NCBI GenBank assembly: GCA_045617525.1
Contig: JAZLIT010000020.1
Location: 1 to 36,766, forward strand
Origin: JAZLIT01 sp045617525
GTDB taxonomy: Bacteria > Bacillota > Bacilli > Bacillales_A > Planococcaceae
Direction of reading: 5' to 3'
Length of the DNA: 36,766 nt
Part shown: positions 12,924 to 21,453 of the stretch, piece after piece
How positions within the stretch are numbered: position 1 is the first letter of the stretch
Layout of the letters: each line of letters begins with the position of its first letter
Position numbers and translations under genes: made by a program
The notes under the pieces: model-generated
Database searches by the model: none
What the model was told of the DNA's origin: nothing
What the model saw: the letters and a program-made list of their open reading frames with translations, nothing else

Positions 12924-15124
12924 AAAAGAAAAATCCTCGAATCCAAGTAGGAGCACTCCTTATGTTTTTCATATTTGGAGTGCTCTTTTTGGCATTAATA
13001 AGTAGAATTGCATTTATCCAAGCCACGGGTGAAGTAAATGGGCATGAGCTTGCAGTTGAAGCTGCAAATAAATATCAACGCCAGAGTACATTGACAGCAG
13101 ATAGGGGCAAAATTATTGATCGGAATGGTCAAATTATTGTTGAAGATACAGTAAGTTATAAAGTTGTTGCAGTTGTTCGTTCGTCAGTTACAACTAATCC
13201 CAAAAAACCTCGACATGTAACAGATGCGCAATATACTTCTAGCGCACTCGCTGAAATACTACCACTAGATCAAGCCCGTATTTATGAGATATTAACACGT
13301 GATGGGGATCCATATCAGGTTGAATTCGGAAATGCAGGTCGCGGTTTAAGTTATGAACAAAAAAGTCAAATAGAACAGCTAGAATTACCGGGAATAGTAA
13401 TAACGAGCGAGAAAAAGCGATTTTATCCAAATGGTTCATTTGCCGCTTATTTAATTGGTTTTGCACAGAAGGTTGAAACGGACGGTGTAGAAACGACGGT
13501 AGGTAAGATGGGGCTTGAGCAAACGTATAATGAGCAGCTGACAGGAATCGATGGCAAACTTAAATATAAATCTGATGTAAGGGGCTATCTCTTACCTAGT
13601 AGCGAGAAAATGGTAGAGCCCGCACAAGATGGCAATGATATTTATTTAACAATCGATAAAACGATTCAAAGCTTTTTAGAAGATGCGATGTCGCGCGTCG
13701 AACAAGAATATGAACCAGAATCAATGATGGCCATTGTGTCTAATCCTAAAACTGGAGAAATCTTAGCGATGTCACAGCGCCCGACGTTTGACCCGACAAC
13801 GCGTGAAGGGCTAGATGCGAGTTGGTTAAATGAAACGATTGAAAACGTCATAGAACCGGGTTCAACAATGAAAACATTTACGGTTGCGGCGGCTATCGAG
13901 TCAGGTAATTGGCATCCGAATGCAACCTATCAATCAGGTAGCTATCGATTACTTGATAGAAAGATTAACGATCATAATAATGGTAAGGGCTGGGGAACTA
14001 TTACATATTTAGAAGGATTTCAACGTTCTTCAAACACAGCAATGGCGCATCAGCTTGAGATTATGGGTTACGATACCTTAATTGATTATTTAGGTCGTTT
14101 TGGCTTTAATGAAAAAACAGGTATTGATTTACCAAAGGAAACTTCAGGTACGATTTTATCGAAATATCCATCGAATGTATTAACAACTTCGTATGGTCAA
14201 GGTTCAACAGTTACACCTATCCAGTTAATGCAAGCGTTTAGTGCAATCACAAATGAGGGCCAAATGATGCAACCGTACGTGATTGATAAAATTATTAATC
14301 CTAATACGGGTGAACTTATTTTACAATCAGAGCCTGTAGTAAAAGGCAATCCGGTTTCGGAAGATACAGCAAATCAAGTGAAGCAACTGCTTGCATCGAC
14401 CGTTACTTCTGAAGCAGGGACAGCCAAACGATTCGCGCTTGACGGCTATGATGTAGGCGGGAAAACAGGTACAGCGCAAGTCCCTGAAAAAGGTACGGGT
14501 AAGTATGCAAATGGTAAAAATGAATTTCTTTTTTCATTTTTAGGAATGGCTCCTGTAGAGGATCCACAATTAATCATGTATGTATCAGTTACTAAGCCGA
14601 AATTGAAAGGTTCGGAACAGGGTTCAGATCCAGTTTCTCAAGTTTTTAAATCGGTGATGCAAAATAGCTTAATGTATTACAATATAAAACCACAAGATAC
14701 AGCAGAGGTGGTCCTTACGGAATTAGCAAATTACGAAGGGAAGTCAGCTGAAGCTATTTCGATAGAATTGTCGAATTATGGCATTCAATCGGTGATTATT
14801 GGGGAAGCAGGTAATGTATCATTGCAGTATCCACAGCAAGGGTCCATGTTAACGAAAGGCAATATGGTCTTTTTAAAGACAACAGGTACAAATTATGTGC
14901 CTGATTTTACAGGATGGTCCTTACGAAATGTCCTTGTCTATAAACAATTATCAGGCTTACCTATTGAAATTGTTGGTGAAGGTTATGTTTCGAGTCAAAG
15001 TGTTTCACCACAAACGATTATAACGGATGACTCACCAATCGTTGTGAAATTGATGACGCCTGAACAACAATTCAAATCTACACCTATAGAAGAAGAGCTT
15101 GATGAAGAACTACCGGAAGAATAA
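12920..15124 (+). CDS. pbpB: Septal transpeptidase PBP2B (class B penicillin-binding protein with PASTA domains)
   Basis: A 734-residue class B PBP that cross-links septal peptidoglycan as the partner of FtsW. Features in order: an N-terminal anchor (about 9-33); the pedestal domain with ADRGKIIDRNG; the transpeptidase domain with catalytic Ser315-x-x-Lys318 (GSTMKTF), Ser370-Ser371-Asn372 and Lys515-Thr-Gly-Thr; and two C-terminal PASTA repeats (about 590-715) ending in an acidic tail. The architecture matches B. subtilis PBP2B, and it lies directly after ftsL. GTG-like alternative starts are not needed because ATGA couples it to ftsL. It is followed by spoVD, a paralogue, after a 63-base gap with a sporulation-type promoter. 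Confidence 0.96.
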   Translation: MKKKNPRIQVGALLMFFIFGVLFLALISRIAFIQATGEVNGHELAVEAANKYQRQSTLTADRGKIIDRNGQIIVEDTVSYKVVAVVRSSVTTNPKKPRHVTDAQYTSSALAEILPLDQARIYEILTRDGDPYQVEFGNAGRGLSYEQKSQIEQLELPGIVITSEKKRFYPNGSFAAYLIGFAQKVETDGVETTVGKMGLEQTYNEQLTGIDGKLKYKSDVRGYLLPSSEKMVEPAQDGNDIYLTIDKTIQSFLEDAMSRVEQEYEPESMMAIVSNPKTGEILAMSQRPTFDPTTREGLDASWLNETIENVIEPGSTMKTFTVAAAIESGNWHPNATYQSGSYRLLDRKINDHNNGKGWGTITYLEGFQRSSNTAMAHQLEIMGYDTLIDYLGRFGFNEKTGIDLPKETSGTILSKYPSNVLTTSYGQGSTVTPIQLMQAFSAITNEGQMMQPYVIDKIINPNTGELILQSEPVVKGNPVSEDTANQVKQLLASTVTSEAGTAKRFALDGYDVGGKTGTAQVPEKGTGKYANGKNEFLFSFLGMAPVEDPQLIMYVSVTKPKLKGSEQGSDPVSQVFKSVMQNSLMYYNIKPQDTAEVVLTELANYEGKSAEAISIELSNYGIQSVIIGEAGNVSLQYPQQGSMLTKGNMVFLKTTGTNYVPDFTGWSLRNVLVYKQLSGLPIEIVGEGYVSSQSVSPQTIITDDSPIVVKLMTPEQQFKSTPIEEELDEELPEE

Positions 15125-15135
15125 CGAGCCTTTTT

Positions 15136-15164
15136 GAATAGAAGTCCACTTCATAACATACTTT
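15136..15164 (+). promoter_or_regulatory. Candidate sigma-E promoter of spoVD
   Basis: GAATAGA at 15136-15142 matches the sigma-E -35 KMATATT at 5 of 7 positions, and CATACTTT at 15157-15164 matches the -10 CATACAMT at 6 of 8. The spacer is exactly 14 bp, as in the consensus. Transcription would begin about 16 bases before the spoVD start. B. subtilis spoVD is sigma-E-dependent. Confidence 0.55.
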
Positions 15165-15187
15165 GATTAAAAACGAGGTGTGTACTT

Positions 15188-17104
15188 GTGAAGTGGATTT
15201 CCATAAATTCAATCGCTCGTTTAAAAGTGGCACTGCTACTTTTTTTTCTGCTATTTTTAGCGATTGTTTTGCGGTTGTTTTATATTCAATTTTTTGAATA
15301 TGGATCTTTATCTGAAAAAGCGAAGCAAAATTGGGATAGAGAAATTCCCTTTGTGGCAGAACGAGGGTTGATTACAGACCGTGAAGGTACAGTTTTAGTG
15401 ACAAATGAGCTAGCGCCAACCATTTATTTTATGCCTGCTCAAAATAAAGAAATCGAGGACGTAGCAGTAAAGTTAAGTGATTTATTAGGCATGTCTAAAG
15501 AGAATTTATTAGAGCAACTACAAAAAAAAGCTTATATGACTAAAATCTATCCTCAAGGAAAAAATATTTCAAATGAAGTGGCGAAAGAAATTTCTGAATT
15601 AAATATTCCAGGTATATATGTAGCGGTGGATTATAAAAGATACTATCCTCATGGTACAATGCTTGCTAGATTATTAGGCTTTACGGGTACAGATTATATA
15701 GGATTAAGTGGGATTGAATATGCTTATAATGATGTGTTAACGAGTAAAACTCATGCAATTCGAATGTATACAGATGCCAAAGGGAAACAGTTACCTCATG
15801 TGCAAACAGAATGGTTAAGTGGTGAAGAAGGTGCGACAGTCCAATTGACGATTGATGCGGAAATTCAGCAAGTCGTTGAACGTGAGTTAAGTCAGGCGAT
15901 GATAAAGCATGATGCAGATCAGGCACTCGCGATTGCTGTGAATCCAAAAAATGGAGAAATTGTTGCGCTTTCTAGCTATCCAACCTATGACCCAAGTGAT
16001 TTTCGAACAGTCGGACCAGAGATTTATAATCGAAATTTACCAGTCTTCATGACCTATGAACCTGGCTCAACGTTTAAAATAATTACATTAAGTGCGGCGA
16101 TTGAGGAAGATGTTATTGATTTACATGAAGAACATTTTCATGATCCCGGCTTTGCGCTTGTAGAAGGCGCTAGACTGCGTTGTTGGAAGAGGGAAGGGCA
16201 TAAAGATCAAACATTCCTTCAAGTTGTTGAAAACTCTTGTAACCCAGGTTTTATAGAAATGGGGCAACGTGTGGGTTCAGAAAAACTTCTCGACTATATA
16301 AAGGCATTTGGCTTTGGTGAATCAACGAATTCAAAAATTGCAGGGGAAGCGAAAGGTATTTTATTTTCTGAAGAATCATTTGGTCCAGTTGAACACGCGA
16401 CCACTTCTTTTGGCCAAGGGATTTCTGTTACACCGATTCAACAAGTTCAGGCTGTAGCGGCTGCGATAAACGGGGGGCTTCTTTATGAGCCATCCATTGT
16501 TAAGTCGATAATTGACCCTGAAACAGAGGAAGTGATTTATGAGCATGAGCCTGTTATGAAAAGGCAAGTGATTAGCGAAGAAACATCTGCACAAGTTCGA
16601 GGTACCTTGGAATCGGTTGTTGCGAATGGATCGGGTCGTCAAGCGTTTCGCGATGGACTGCGAATTGGTGGGAAAACGGGAACTGCACAGAAGGTTGAGA
16701 ATGGCAGGTATAAGCAAAATGATTATATCGTTTCCTTTATTGGATTTGCTCCAGCTGACGACCCGCAGTTACTTGTATACGTAGCGATTGATAATCCAAA
16801 AAGTAATCTTCAATTTGGGGGTGTTATCGCTGCACCAATTGTTGGAAATATTATTGAGGAAATGGCAACTCGTTATCAGATCCCACAATCAACGACGCAA
16901 ATTGAACGGAAGTATGTATGGGGCGATCCATTAACCATCCGTAACCCAGATTTGATTGGGAAAAGTGTAGATGAAATTTTACAGCAGCATTATCCATTTC
17001 AAATACAATGGTATGGTACGGGTAGTAAAGTATCTGAACAACTACCAAAGCCAGATGTTCTCTTACTTCAAGATGAAATATTACATTTATATTTATCAGA
17101 TTAA
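15188..17104 (+). CDS. spoVD: Stage V sporulation protein D (cortex-specific class B penicillin-binding protein)
   Basis: A 638-residue class B PBP. It has one N-terminal membrane anchor (about 11-31), a pedestal with AERGLITDREG, a transpeptidase domain with catalytic Ser294-x-x-Lys297 (GSTFK), Ser350-Cys351-Asn352 and Lys496-Thr-Gly-Thr, and a single C-terminal PASTA domain (about 575-637). SpoVD makes spore cortex together with SpoVE. Cys332 (RLRCWKREGH) and Cys351 sit at the very residue numbers that form the StoA-reduced disulfide in B. subtilis SpoVD, which supports the call over a vegetative PBP. The start is GTG 15188 with GAGGTG 8-9 bases upstream. In B. subtilis, murE follows; here mraY follows after 84 bases. 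Confidence 0.93.
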   Translation: MKWISINSIARLKVALLLFFLLFLAIVLRLFYIQFFEYGSLSEKAKQNWDREIPFVAERGLITDREGTVLVTNELAPTIYFMPAQNKEIEDVAVKLSDLLGMSKENLLEQLQKKAYMTKIYPQGKNISNEVAKEISELNIPGIYVAVDYKRYYPHGTMLARLLGFTGTDYIGLSGIEYAYNDVLTSKTHAIRMYTDAKGKQLPHVQTEWLSGEEGATVQLTIDAEIQQVVERELSQAMIKHDADQALAIAVNPKNGEIVALSSYPTYDPSDFRTVGPEIYNRNLPVFMTYEPGSTFKIITLSAAIEEDVIDLHEEHFHDPGFALVEGARLRCWKREGHKDQTFLQVVENSCNPGFIEMGQRVGSEKLLDYIKAFGFGESTNSKIAGEAKGILFSEESFGPVEHATTSFGQGISVTPIQQVQAVAAAINGGLLYEPSIVKSIIDPETEEVIYEHEPVMKRQVISEETSAQVRGTLESVVANGSGRQAFRDGLRIGGKTGTAQKVENGRYKQNDYIVSFIGFAPADDPQLLVYVAIDNPKSNLQFGGVIAAPIVGNIIEEMATRYQIPQSTTQIERKYVWGDPLTIRNPDLIGKSVDEILQQHYPFQIQWYGTGSKVSEQLPKPDVLLLQDEILHLYLSD

Positions 17105-17123
17105 AATTATGCAATAACCCTTT

Positions 17124-17152
17124 TAAATTCCGTTTAAAACAACTATTATAAT
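17124..17152 (+). promoter_or_regulatory. Candidate promoter of mraY-murD-spoVE-divIB
   Basis: A perfect TATAAT at 17147-17152 lies 36 bases before mraY. The matching -35 window is poor (TTAAAT/TAAATT). If real, it lets the lipid II genes be expressed independently of spoVD. Confidence 0.35.
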
Positions 17153-17188
17153 GAATGACATATACAAGGGAACTAAGGAGATTTAATC

Positions 17189-18163
17189 ATGACAATTGGA
17201 ATGACAATTACCACTCTGGCTGTTGCTTTTATCGCGACAGTAATATTAGCGCCAATCGGAATCCCGATACTACGCCGATTAAAATTCGGTCAAAGTATTC
17301 GAGAAGAGGGGCCACAATCACATATGAAAAAGGCAGGCACTCCGACAATGGGGGGCTTAATCTTTATTGTATCAATTATTCTTACAACAATTGTTGTTGG
17401 GACGATGGAAGAATTATTTACTACTCAAACAATCGTTTTATTATTAGTGTTCATCGGATTTGGAGTTATTGGCTTCCTTGATGATGGATTAAAAGTTATT
17501 TTCAAACGGAATCTAGGCTTGACTTCTTTACAAAAATTAATCGGTCAAATTGTGATTTCAATCGCTGCCTATTTATTATTACAACTTGGTACGTTTGAAA
17601 CTACGATTGCGATTCCATTAACGGATTGGACAATTGATCTAGGCATATTTTACGTAGCCTTCCTTATTTTCTGGCTTGTTGGATTTTCAAATGCAGTTAA
17701 TTTAACAGATGGATTAGATGGCCTCGTTTCAGGAACGGCATCAATTGCTTTTGCAGCATTCGGTGTAATAGCTTTATTCAACGAACAAACAGATGTTGCC
17801 TTATTCGCATTTGCGGTAACAGGTGCATTATTAGGATTTCTTGTATTCAATGCAAATCCTGCCAAAGTATTTATGGGCGATACAGGTTCACTAGCATTAG
17901 GAGGAGCACTTGCGATGCTTTCGGTTTTAACGAAATCGGAATTAATGCTTCTTGTAATTGGGTTAGTATTTGTAATTGAAACACTTTCAGTTATTTTACA
18001 AGTCGGCAGCTTTAAATTACGCAAAAAACGTATTTTTAAAATGAGCCCTATTCACCATCATTTTGAGCTATCAGGATGGTCTGAATGGAAAGTAGTTATT
18101 GTATTTTGGTCAACTGGACTAATTGTTGCATTATTAGCTGTTTTAGCGGAGGCGTTACTATGA
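17189..18163 (+). CDS. mraY: Phospho-N-acetylmuramoyl-pentapeptide-transferase
   Basis: A 324-residue membrane enzyme with about ten transmembrane segments. It moves phospho-MurNAc-pentapeptide from UDP to undecaprenyl phosphate, making lipid I at the inner face of the membrane. Signature motifs are present: KKAGTPTMGG near residue 45, the aspartate pair in GFLDDGLKV, NLTDGLDGLVSG, FMGDTGSLALGG and the histidine-rich IHHHFELSGW near the C-terminus. Length is typical. The start is ATG 17189 behind AAGGAG. Its TGA overlaps the murD ATG (ATGA), so the two are coupled. murE, which precedes mraY in B. subtilis, is missing. Confidence 0.98.
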   Translation: MTIGMTITTLAVAFIATVILAPIGIPILRRLKFGQSIREEGPQSHMKKAGTPTMGGLIFIVSIILTTIVVGTMEELFTTQTIVLLLVFIGFGVIGFLDDGLKVIFKRNLGLTSLQKLIGQIVISIAAYLLLQLGTFETTIAIPLTDWTIDLGIFYVAFLIFWLVGFSNAVNLTDGLDGLVSGTASIAFAAFGVIALFNEQTDVALFAFAVTGALLGFLVFNANPAKVFMGDTGSLALGGALAMLSVLTKSELMLLVIGLVFVIETLSVILQVGSFKLRKKRIFKMSPIHHHFELSGWSEWKVVIVFWSTGLIVALLAVLAEALL

Positions 18164-19512
18164 TTCAATATAGCGGATTAGAGCATAAAAAGGTATTAGT
18201 ATTAGGGTTAGCTAAAAGTGGTGTAGCAGCAAGTGAGCTATTACATGAGTTGGGTGCATTTGTGACTGTAAACGATGCAAAACCATTTGATGCAAATCCA
18301 GAAGCGCAAGGACTTTTAGCAAAAGGTATTACGGTTATTTGTGGTCGACATCCAGAAGATTTATTGGATGAAGGTTTTGAATTAGTCGTAAAAAATCCAG
18401 GGATTAAATATAGCAATCCTATCATTTTGGATGCGATTGGACGCGGAATTCCGGTTGTGACTGAAGTTGAACTTGCTTATTTAGTAAGTGAAGCGCCGTT
18501 TATTGGAATTACCGGATCGAATGGTAAGACGACAACAACGACAATAATTTTTGAAATGTTAGCTGCCGATAATAAAGCACCGTTAATCGCAGGAAACATC
18601 GGCACAGTAGCATGTGGCGTTGCGCAAAAGGCGACAAAAGATAATACAATTGTAATTGAATTATCTTCATTCCAATTAATGGGTACACAGCAATTCAAGC
18701 CAAGAATTTCAATTTTAACGAACCTTTATGAAGCGCATTTAGATTATCATGGCACGTTTGAAGACTATGCGGAAGCGAAATTCGGTGTAACACGTAATCA
18801 AACGGCTGAGGATTATTTTATATACAATGCAGACCAAGAGATTGTACGTCAGTATGCAGCACGTTCGAATGCCACTAAAATTCCCTTCACAACGCAGGGG
18901 AGAGCAGAGCAGGGAATTAGCGCGGATGAAAATATTATTTATTGGAATGGCGAGGCAATTATTGAACGTAAGATCATTGCATTGCCAGGCATGCATAACT
19001 TAGAAAATATTTTATGTTCAGTTGCAGCAGCATTACTATCAGGGACATCAATAGAGGCAATAAAACAAGTATTACAAACGTTCTCAGGCGTACGTCACCG
19101 CATGCAATTTGTGCGTGAATGGCAAGGAAGAAAAGTATATAACGATTCAAAGGCCACGAACTGCTTAGCAACGAAGAGTGCATTAGAAGCATTTGAAGCA
19201 CCAATCGTTTTATTAGCGGGTGGGCTTGACCGTGGACATTCATTTGAAGAGCTACGTGCATCAATGAAAAATGTAAAAGCAGTCGTTGCATTTGGTGAAA
19301 CAGGCCTACGCTTTATTGAATTTGCAAAATCTTGCGGCGTTGAGCAAGTAGTAGCCTCAATAAATGTAGAAGATGCAGTGACATACGCGGCAAATTTATC
19401 GGATGAAGGCGATGTTATTTTATTATCACCTGCAAGTGCAAGTTGGGATCAGTATGACAGCTTTGAAATTCGCGGAGACGCGTTTATCGAGCGAGTAATG
19501 AAACTTAGCTAA
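18160..19512 (+). CDS. murD: UDP-N-acetylmuramoylalanine--D-glutamate ligase
   Basis: A 450-residue cytosolic Mur ligase that adds D-glutamate to UDP-MurNAc-L-Ala using ATP. It has the N-terminal UDP-binding domain (VLVLGLAKSGVAASELL), the ATP P-loop GITGSNGKTTT at 117-127, the central ELSSFQL and the C-terminal domain with SGVRHRMQ, YNDSKATN and LLSPASASWDQYDSFE. The frame is open further upstream, but the start is ATG 18160: GCGGAGG is 6 bases ahead, it overlaps the mraY stop by four bases, and MIQYSGLEHKKVLVLG is the expected N-terminus. Confidence 0.98.
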   Translation: MIQYSGLEHKKVLVLGLAKSGVAASELLHELGAFVTVNDAKPFDANPEAQGLLAKGITVICGRHPEDLLDEGFELVVKNPGIKYSNPIILDAIGRGIPVVTEVELAYLVSEAPFIGITGSNGKTTTTTIIFEMLAADNKAPLIAGNIGTVACGVAQKATKDNTIVIELSSFQLMGTQQFKPRISILTNLYEAHLDYHGTFEDYAEAKFGVTRNQTAEDYFIYNADQEIVRQYAARSNATKIPFTTQGRAEQGISADENIIYWNGEAIIERKIIALPGMHNLENILCSVAAALLSGTSIEAIKQVLQTFSGVRHRMQFVREWQGRKVYNDSKATNCLATKSALEAFEAPIVLLAGGLDRGHSFEELRASMKNVKAVVAFGETGLRFIEFAKSCGVEQVVASINVEDAVTYAANLSDEGDVILLSPASASWDQYDSFEIRGDAFIERVMKLS

Positions 19513-19523
19513 AAGGAAGGATA

Positions 19524-20618
19524 GTGCAGCTGCGTTTAGGAGCAAAGCAAGTGTTTTTTGGTTGCGCCATGTTATTGACGATTATTGGCATATTGTTTGT
19601 TTATTCAGCAAGTGATTATTGGGGTAAGGTTCATTATGTAGATCAAACGCCATTTTACGTGAAACAGCTTATTTATGCATGTGCTGCACTCCTTTTATTT
19701 TTTGCAATTGTTCGAAGTAAGGTCAAATTTACACTTAAGACAGTGTTTTGGATTTATCTTGTTTCAATTGTTCTGCTTATTTTGGTGCTTGTACCAGGAA
19801 TCGGGTTGTTGAGAAATGGTTCAAGAAGTTGGATTGGTATCGGTGGATTAACAATCCAGCCTGCTGAAATGGCGAAACTTGCAACTTTACTTTATTTGAG
19901 TAAGGTTATAGCAGATCGGCCAAGTGGGAAGTCGATTATGCAATGGCGCCATTTGATAATAATAGTTATTCCAACAGTGCTCATTATGCTACAACCGGAT
20001 TTTGGTGCAGTCTTTTTATTAGTTGTGACGAGTTTATTTTTATTGTTTATTAGCCGCTATCCGATAAAGATTTTTATGATTATTTTAGCGGTTGGAACAG
20101 GGTTGTTAACTGCATTGATTATTTCTGCTCCCTATCGATTAAAGCGTATTACAGCCTTTTTAAATCCGTGGGAGGACCCTTTAAATAGTGGTTTCCAGGC
20201 GGTTCAATCATTGTTAGCGATAGGACCCGCAGGTTTTTTTGGACATGGCTTTTTAAAAAGTAGACAAAAGTATTTATATTTACCAGAGCCGCAAAATGAC
20301 TTTATTTTTTCAATTATTTTAGAAGAAATGGGCTTTATCGGTGGGTTCGTACTTGTGCTTATTTTTGCGTGCTTTTTAGCAAGTGGTTTTTACTTAGCGA
20401 AAAAAAGTAAGGAAAGATCGGTTTTTTACATGATTTCGTCATTAACAGCTTTAATTGGCATTCAAACAATTTTAAATATGGGCGTAGTGGTGGGGTTATT
20501 TCCTGTAACTGGTGTAACATTGCCGTTCATTAGCTACGGTGGTACATCTTTGCTCTTCGTTTGGATTGCAGTGGCCATCATATTAAAATTAGCAAATATA
20601 GAAAATAGGAGGCGATAA
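19524..20618 (+). CDS. spoVE: SEDS-family peptidoglycan glycosyltransferase (SpoVE/FtsW)
   Basis: A 364-residue protein with about ten transmembrane helices. SEDS proteins polymerise glycan strands from lipid II with a class B PBP partner. Family motifs include RNGSRSWIGIGGLTIQPAEMAKLA around residues 90-113, PDFGAVFLL, the loop SRQKYLYLPEPQNDFIFSIILEEMGFIGG, and the C-terminal PVTGVTLPFISYGGTSLLFVWIA. Position after murD is that of B. subtilis spoVE, which works with SpoVD in cortex synthesis. Sequence alone cannot exclude that this is the vegetative FtsW; a second SEDS gene elsewhere would decide. The start is GTG 19524 close behind AAAGGAAGG. murG and murB, expected next, are absent: divIB starts after 4 bases. 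Confidence 0.9.
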   Translation: MQLRLGAKQVFFGCAMLLTIIGILFVYSASDYWGKVHYVDQTPFYVKQLIYACAALLLFFAIVRSKVKFTLKTVFWIYLVSIVLLILVLVPGIGLLRNGSRSWIGIGGLTIQPAEMAKLATLLYLSKVIADRPSGKSIMQWRHLIIIVIPTVLIMLQPDFGAVFLLVVTSLFLLFISRYPIKIFMIILAVGTGLLTALIISAPYRLKRITAFLNPWEDPLNSGFQAVQSLLAIGPAGFFGHGFLKSRQKYLYLPEPQNDFIFSIILEEMGFIGGFVLVLIFACFLASGFYLAKKSKERSVFYMISSLTALIGIQTILNMGVVVGLFPVTGVTLPFISYGGTSLLFVWIAVAIILKLANIENRRR

Positions 20619-20622
20619 CGAA

Positions 20623-21453
20623 ATGGAAAAATTGATTGATATCACAGATCGTGTTCCTACTAGAAGACGTAAAAGGAGAATGCGAACGAACATTAAATTT
20701 ACGGTTTTAATTACAATTTTTTTAATGTGTATTTTCTTTCTACTCTATTTCCAGTCGTCTTACAGTAAGATAAATGAAATTAAGATTTCAGGTAATGTAC
20801 TTTTTTCCTATGACCAATACATAGAGCTAATTGACATCGAAGAAAATCAATCGATGTGGAGTTTTAAACCAGAGGAACTTGAAAAAAGTATTTTACAATT
20901 AAAATGGATAAAGTCTGCTACTGTTGAAAGAGACTGGTTAACTACTGTTTCTATAACAATTAAAGAGTCACCAAAGGTAGCTTACATTGCGGAAGATAAT
21001 ACATTTTACCCGATACTTGAAAATGGGTATGTTTTTATAGAGGAACTAAGTAATTTACCAATTGATGCACCAGTATTCTTGCAATTTGAGGATGAGGAAG
21101 TACGTAAGCGTCTATTAAAGCAATTAGCCAAGCTAAATCCTGAAGTATTAGCGTTAATTTCTCAAATTAATGCAGCGCCATCTTCCTCAGATCCATACTC
21201 CATTATTTTATATATGAATGATGGCTATGAAGTGCGAGCTGAAATTACCACATTAGCAAGTAAATTGAATTATTACCCATCCATCATTGCGCAAATCGAA
21301 CAAGAGGAGCAATTTGAGAAGGGGATAATCGATATTGAAGTTGGGTCCTATTATCGTCCCTATTCAGGTGAGTACGCTTCACTTGAAATCGACGTATTAG
21401 AAGAAGGACAAGTGAATGACGAATCTGAAGGTGTTGATGAAGATGTCGAATAA
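20623..21453 (+). CDS. divIB: Cell division protein DivIB/FtsQ
   Basis: A 276-residue bitopic divisome protein. It has a basic cytoplasmic tail (RRRKRRMR at 14-21), one transmembrane helix (about 25-43), a POTRA domain (about 48-118, with INEIKISGN and ATVERDWLTTVSITIKE), a beta domain with YEVRAEITTLASKLNYYPSI, and an acidic C-terminal tail. DivIB binds FtsL and DivIC and helps activate septal synthesis. The start is ATG 20623 with GGAGGCG 7 bases upstream. It overlaps the following ylxW start by 11 bases. Confidence 0.95.
   Translation: MEKLIDITDRVPTRRRKRRMRTNIKFTVLITIFLMCIFFLLYFQSSYSKINEIKISGNVLFSYDQYIELIDIEENQSMWSFKPEELEKSILQLKWIKSATVERDWLTTVSITIKESPKVAYIAEDNTFYPILENGYVFIEELSNLPIDAPVFLQFEDEEVRKRLLKQLAKLNPEVLALISQINAAPSSSDPYSIILYMNDGYEVRAEITTLASKLNYYPSIIAQIEQEEQFEKGIIDIEVGSYYRPYSGEYASLEIDVLEEGQVNDESEGVDEDVE

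Noticed and set aside
16376..16717. Antisense open frame of 113 codons inside spoVD
   Set aside because: It overlaps the catalytic part of spoVD completely and shows no start signal or family motif.
17155..17481. A 108-codon open frame overlapping the start of mraY
   Set aside because: It lies in another frame of the clear mraY gene, lacks a ribosome site and gives a low-complexity Asn/Tyr/Arg-rich product.
17650..18024. Antisense open frame of 124 codons inside mraY
   Set aside because: It is fully covered by mraY; its Asn/Pro/Ala-rich product is what a reversed membrane-protein sequence would give.
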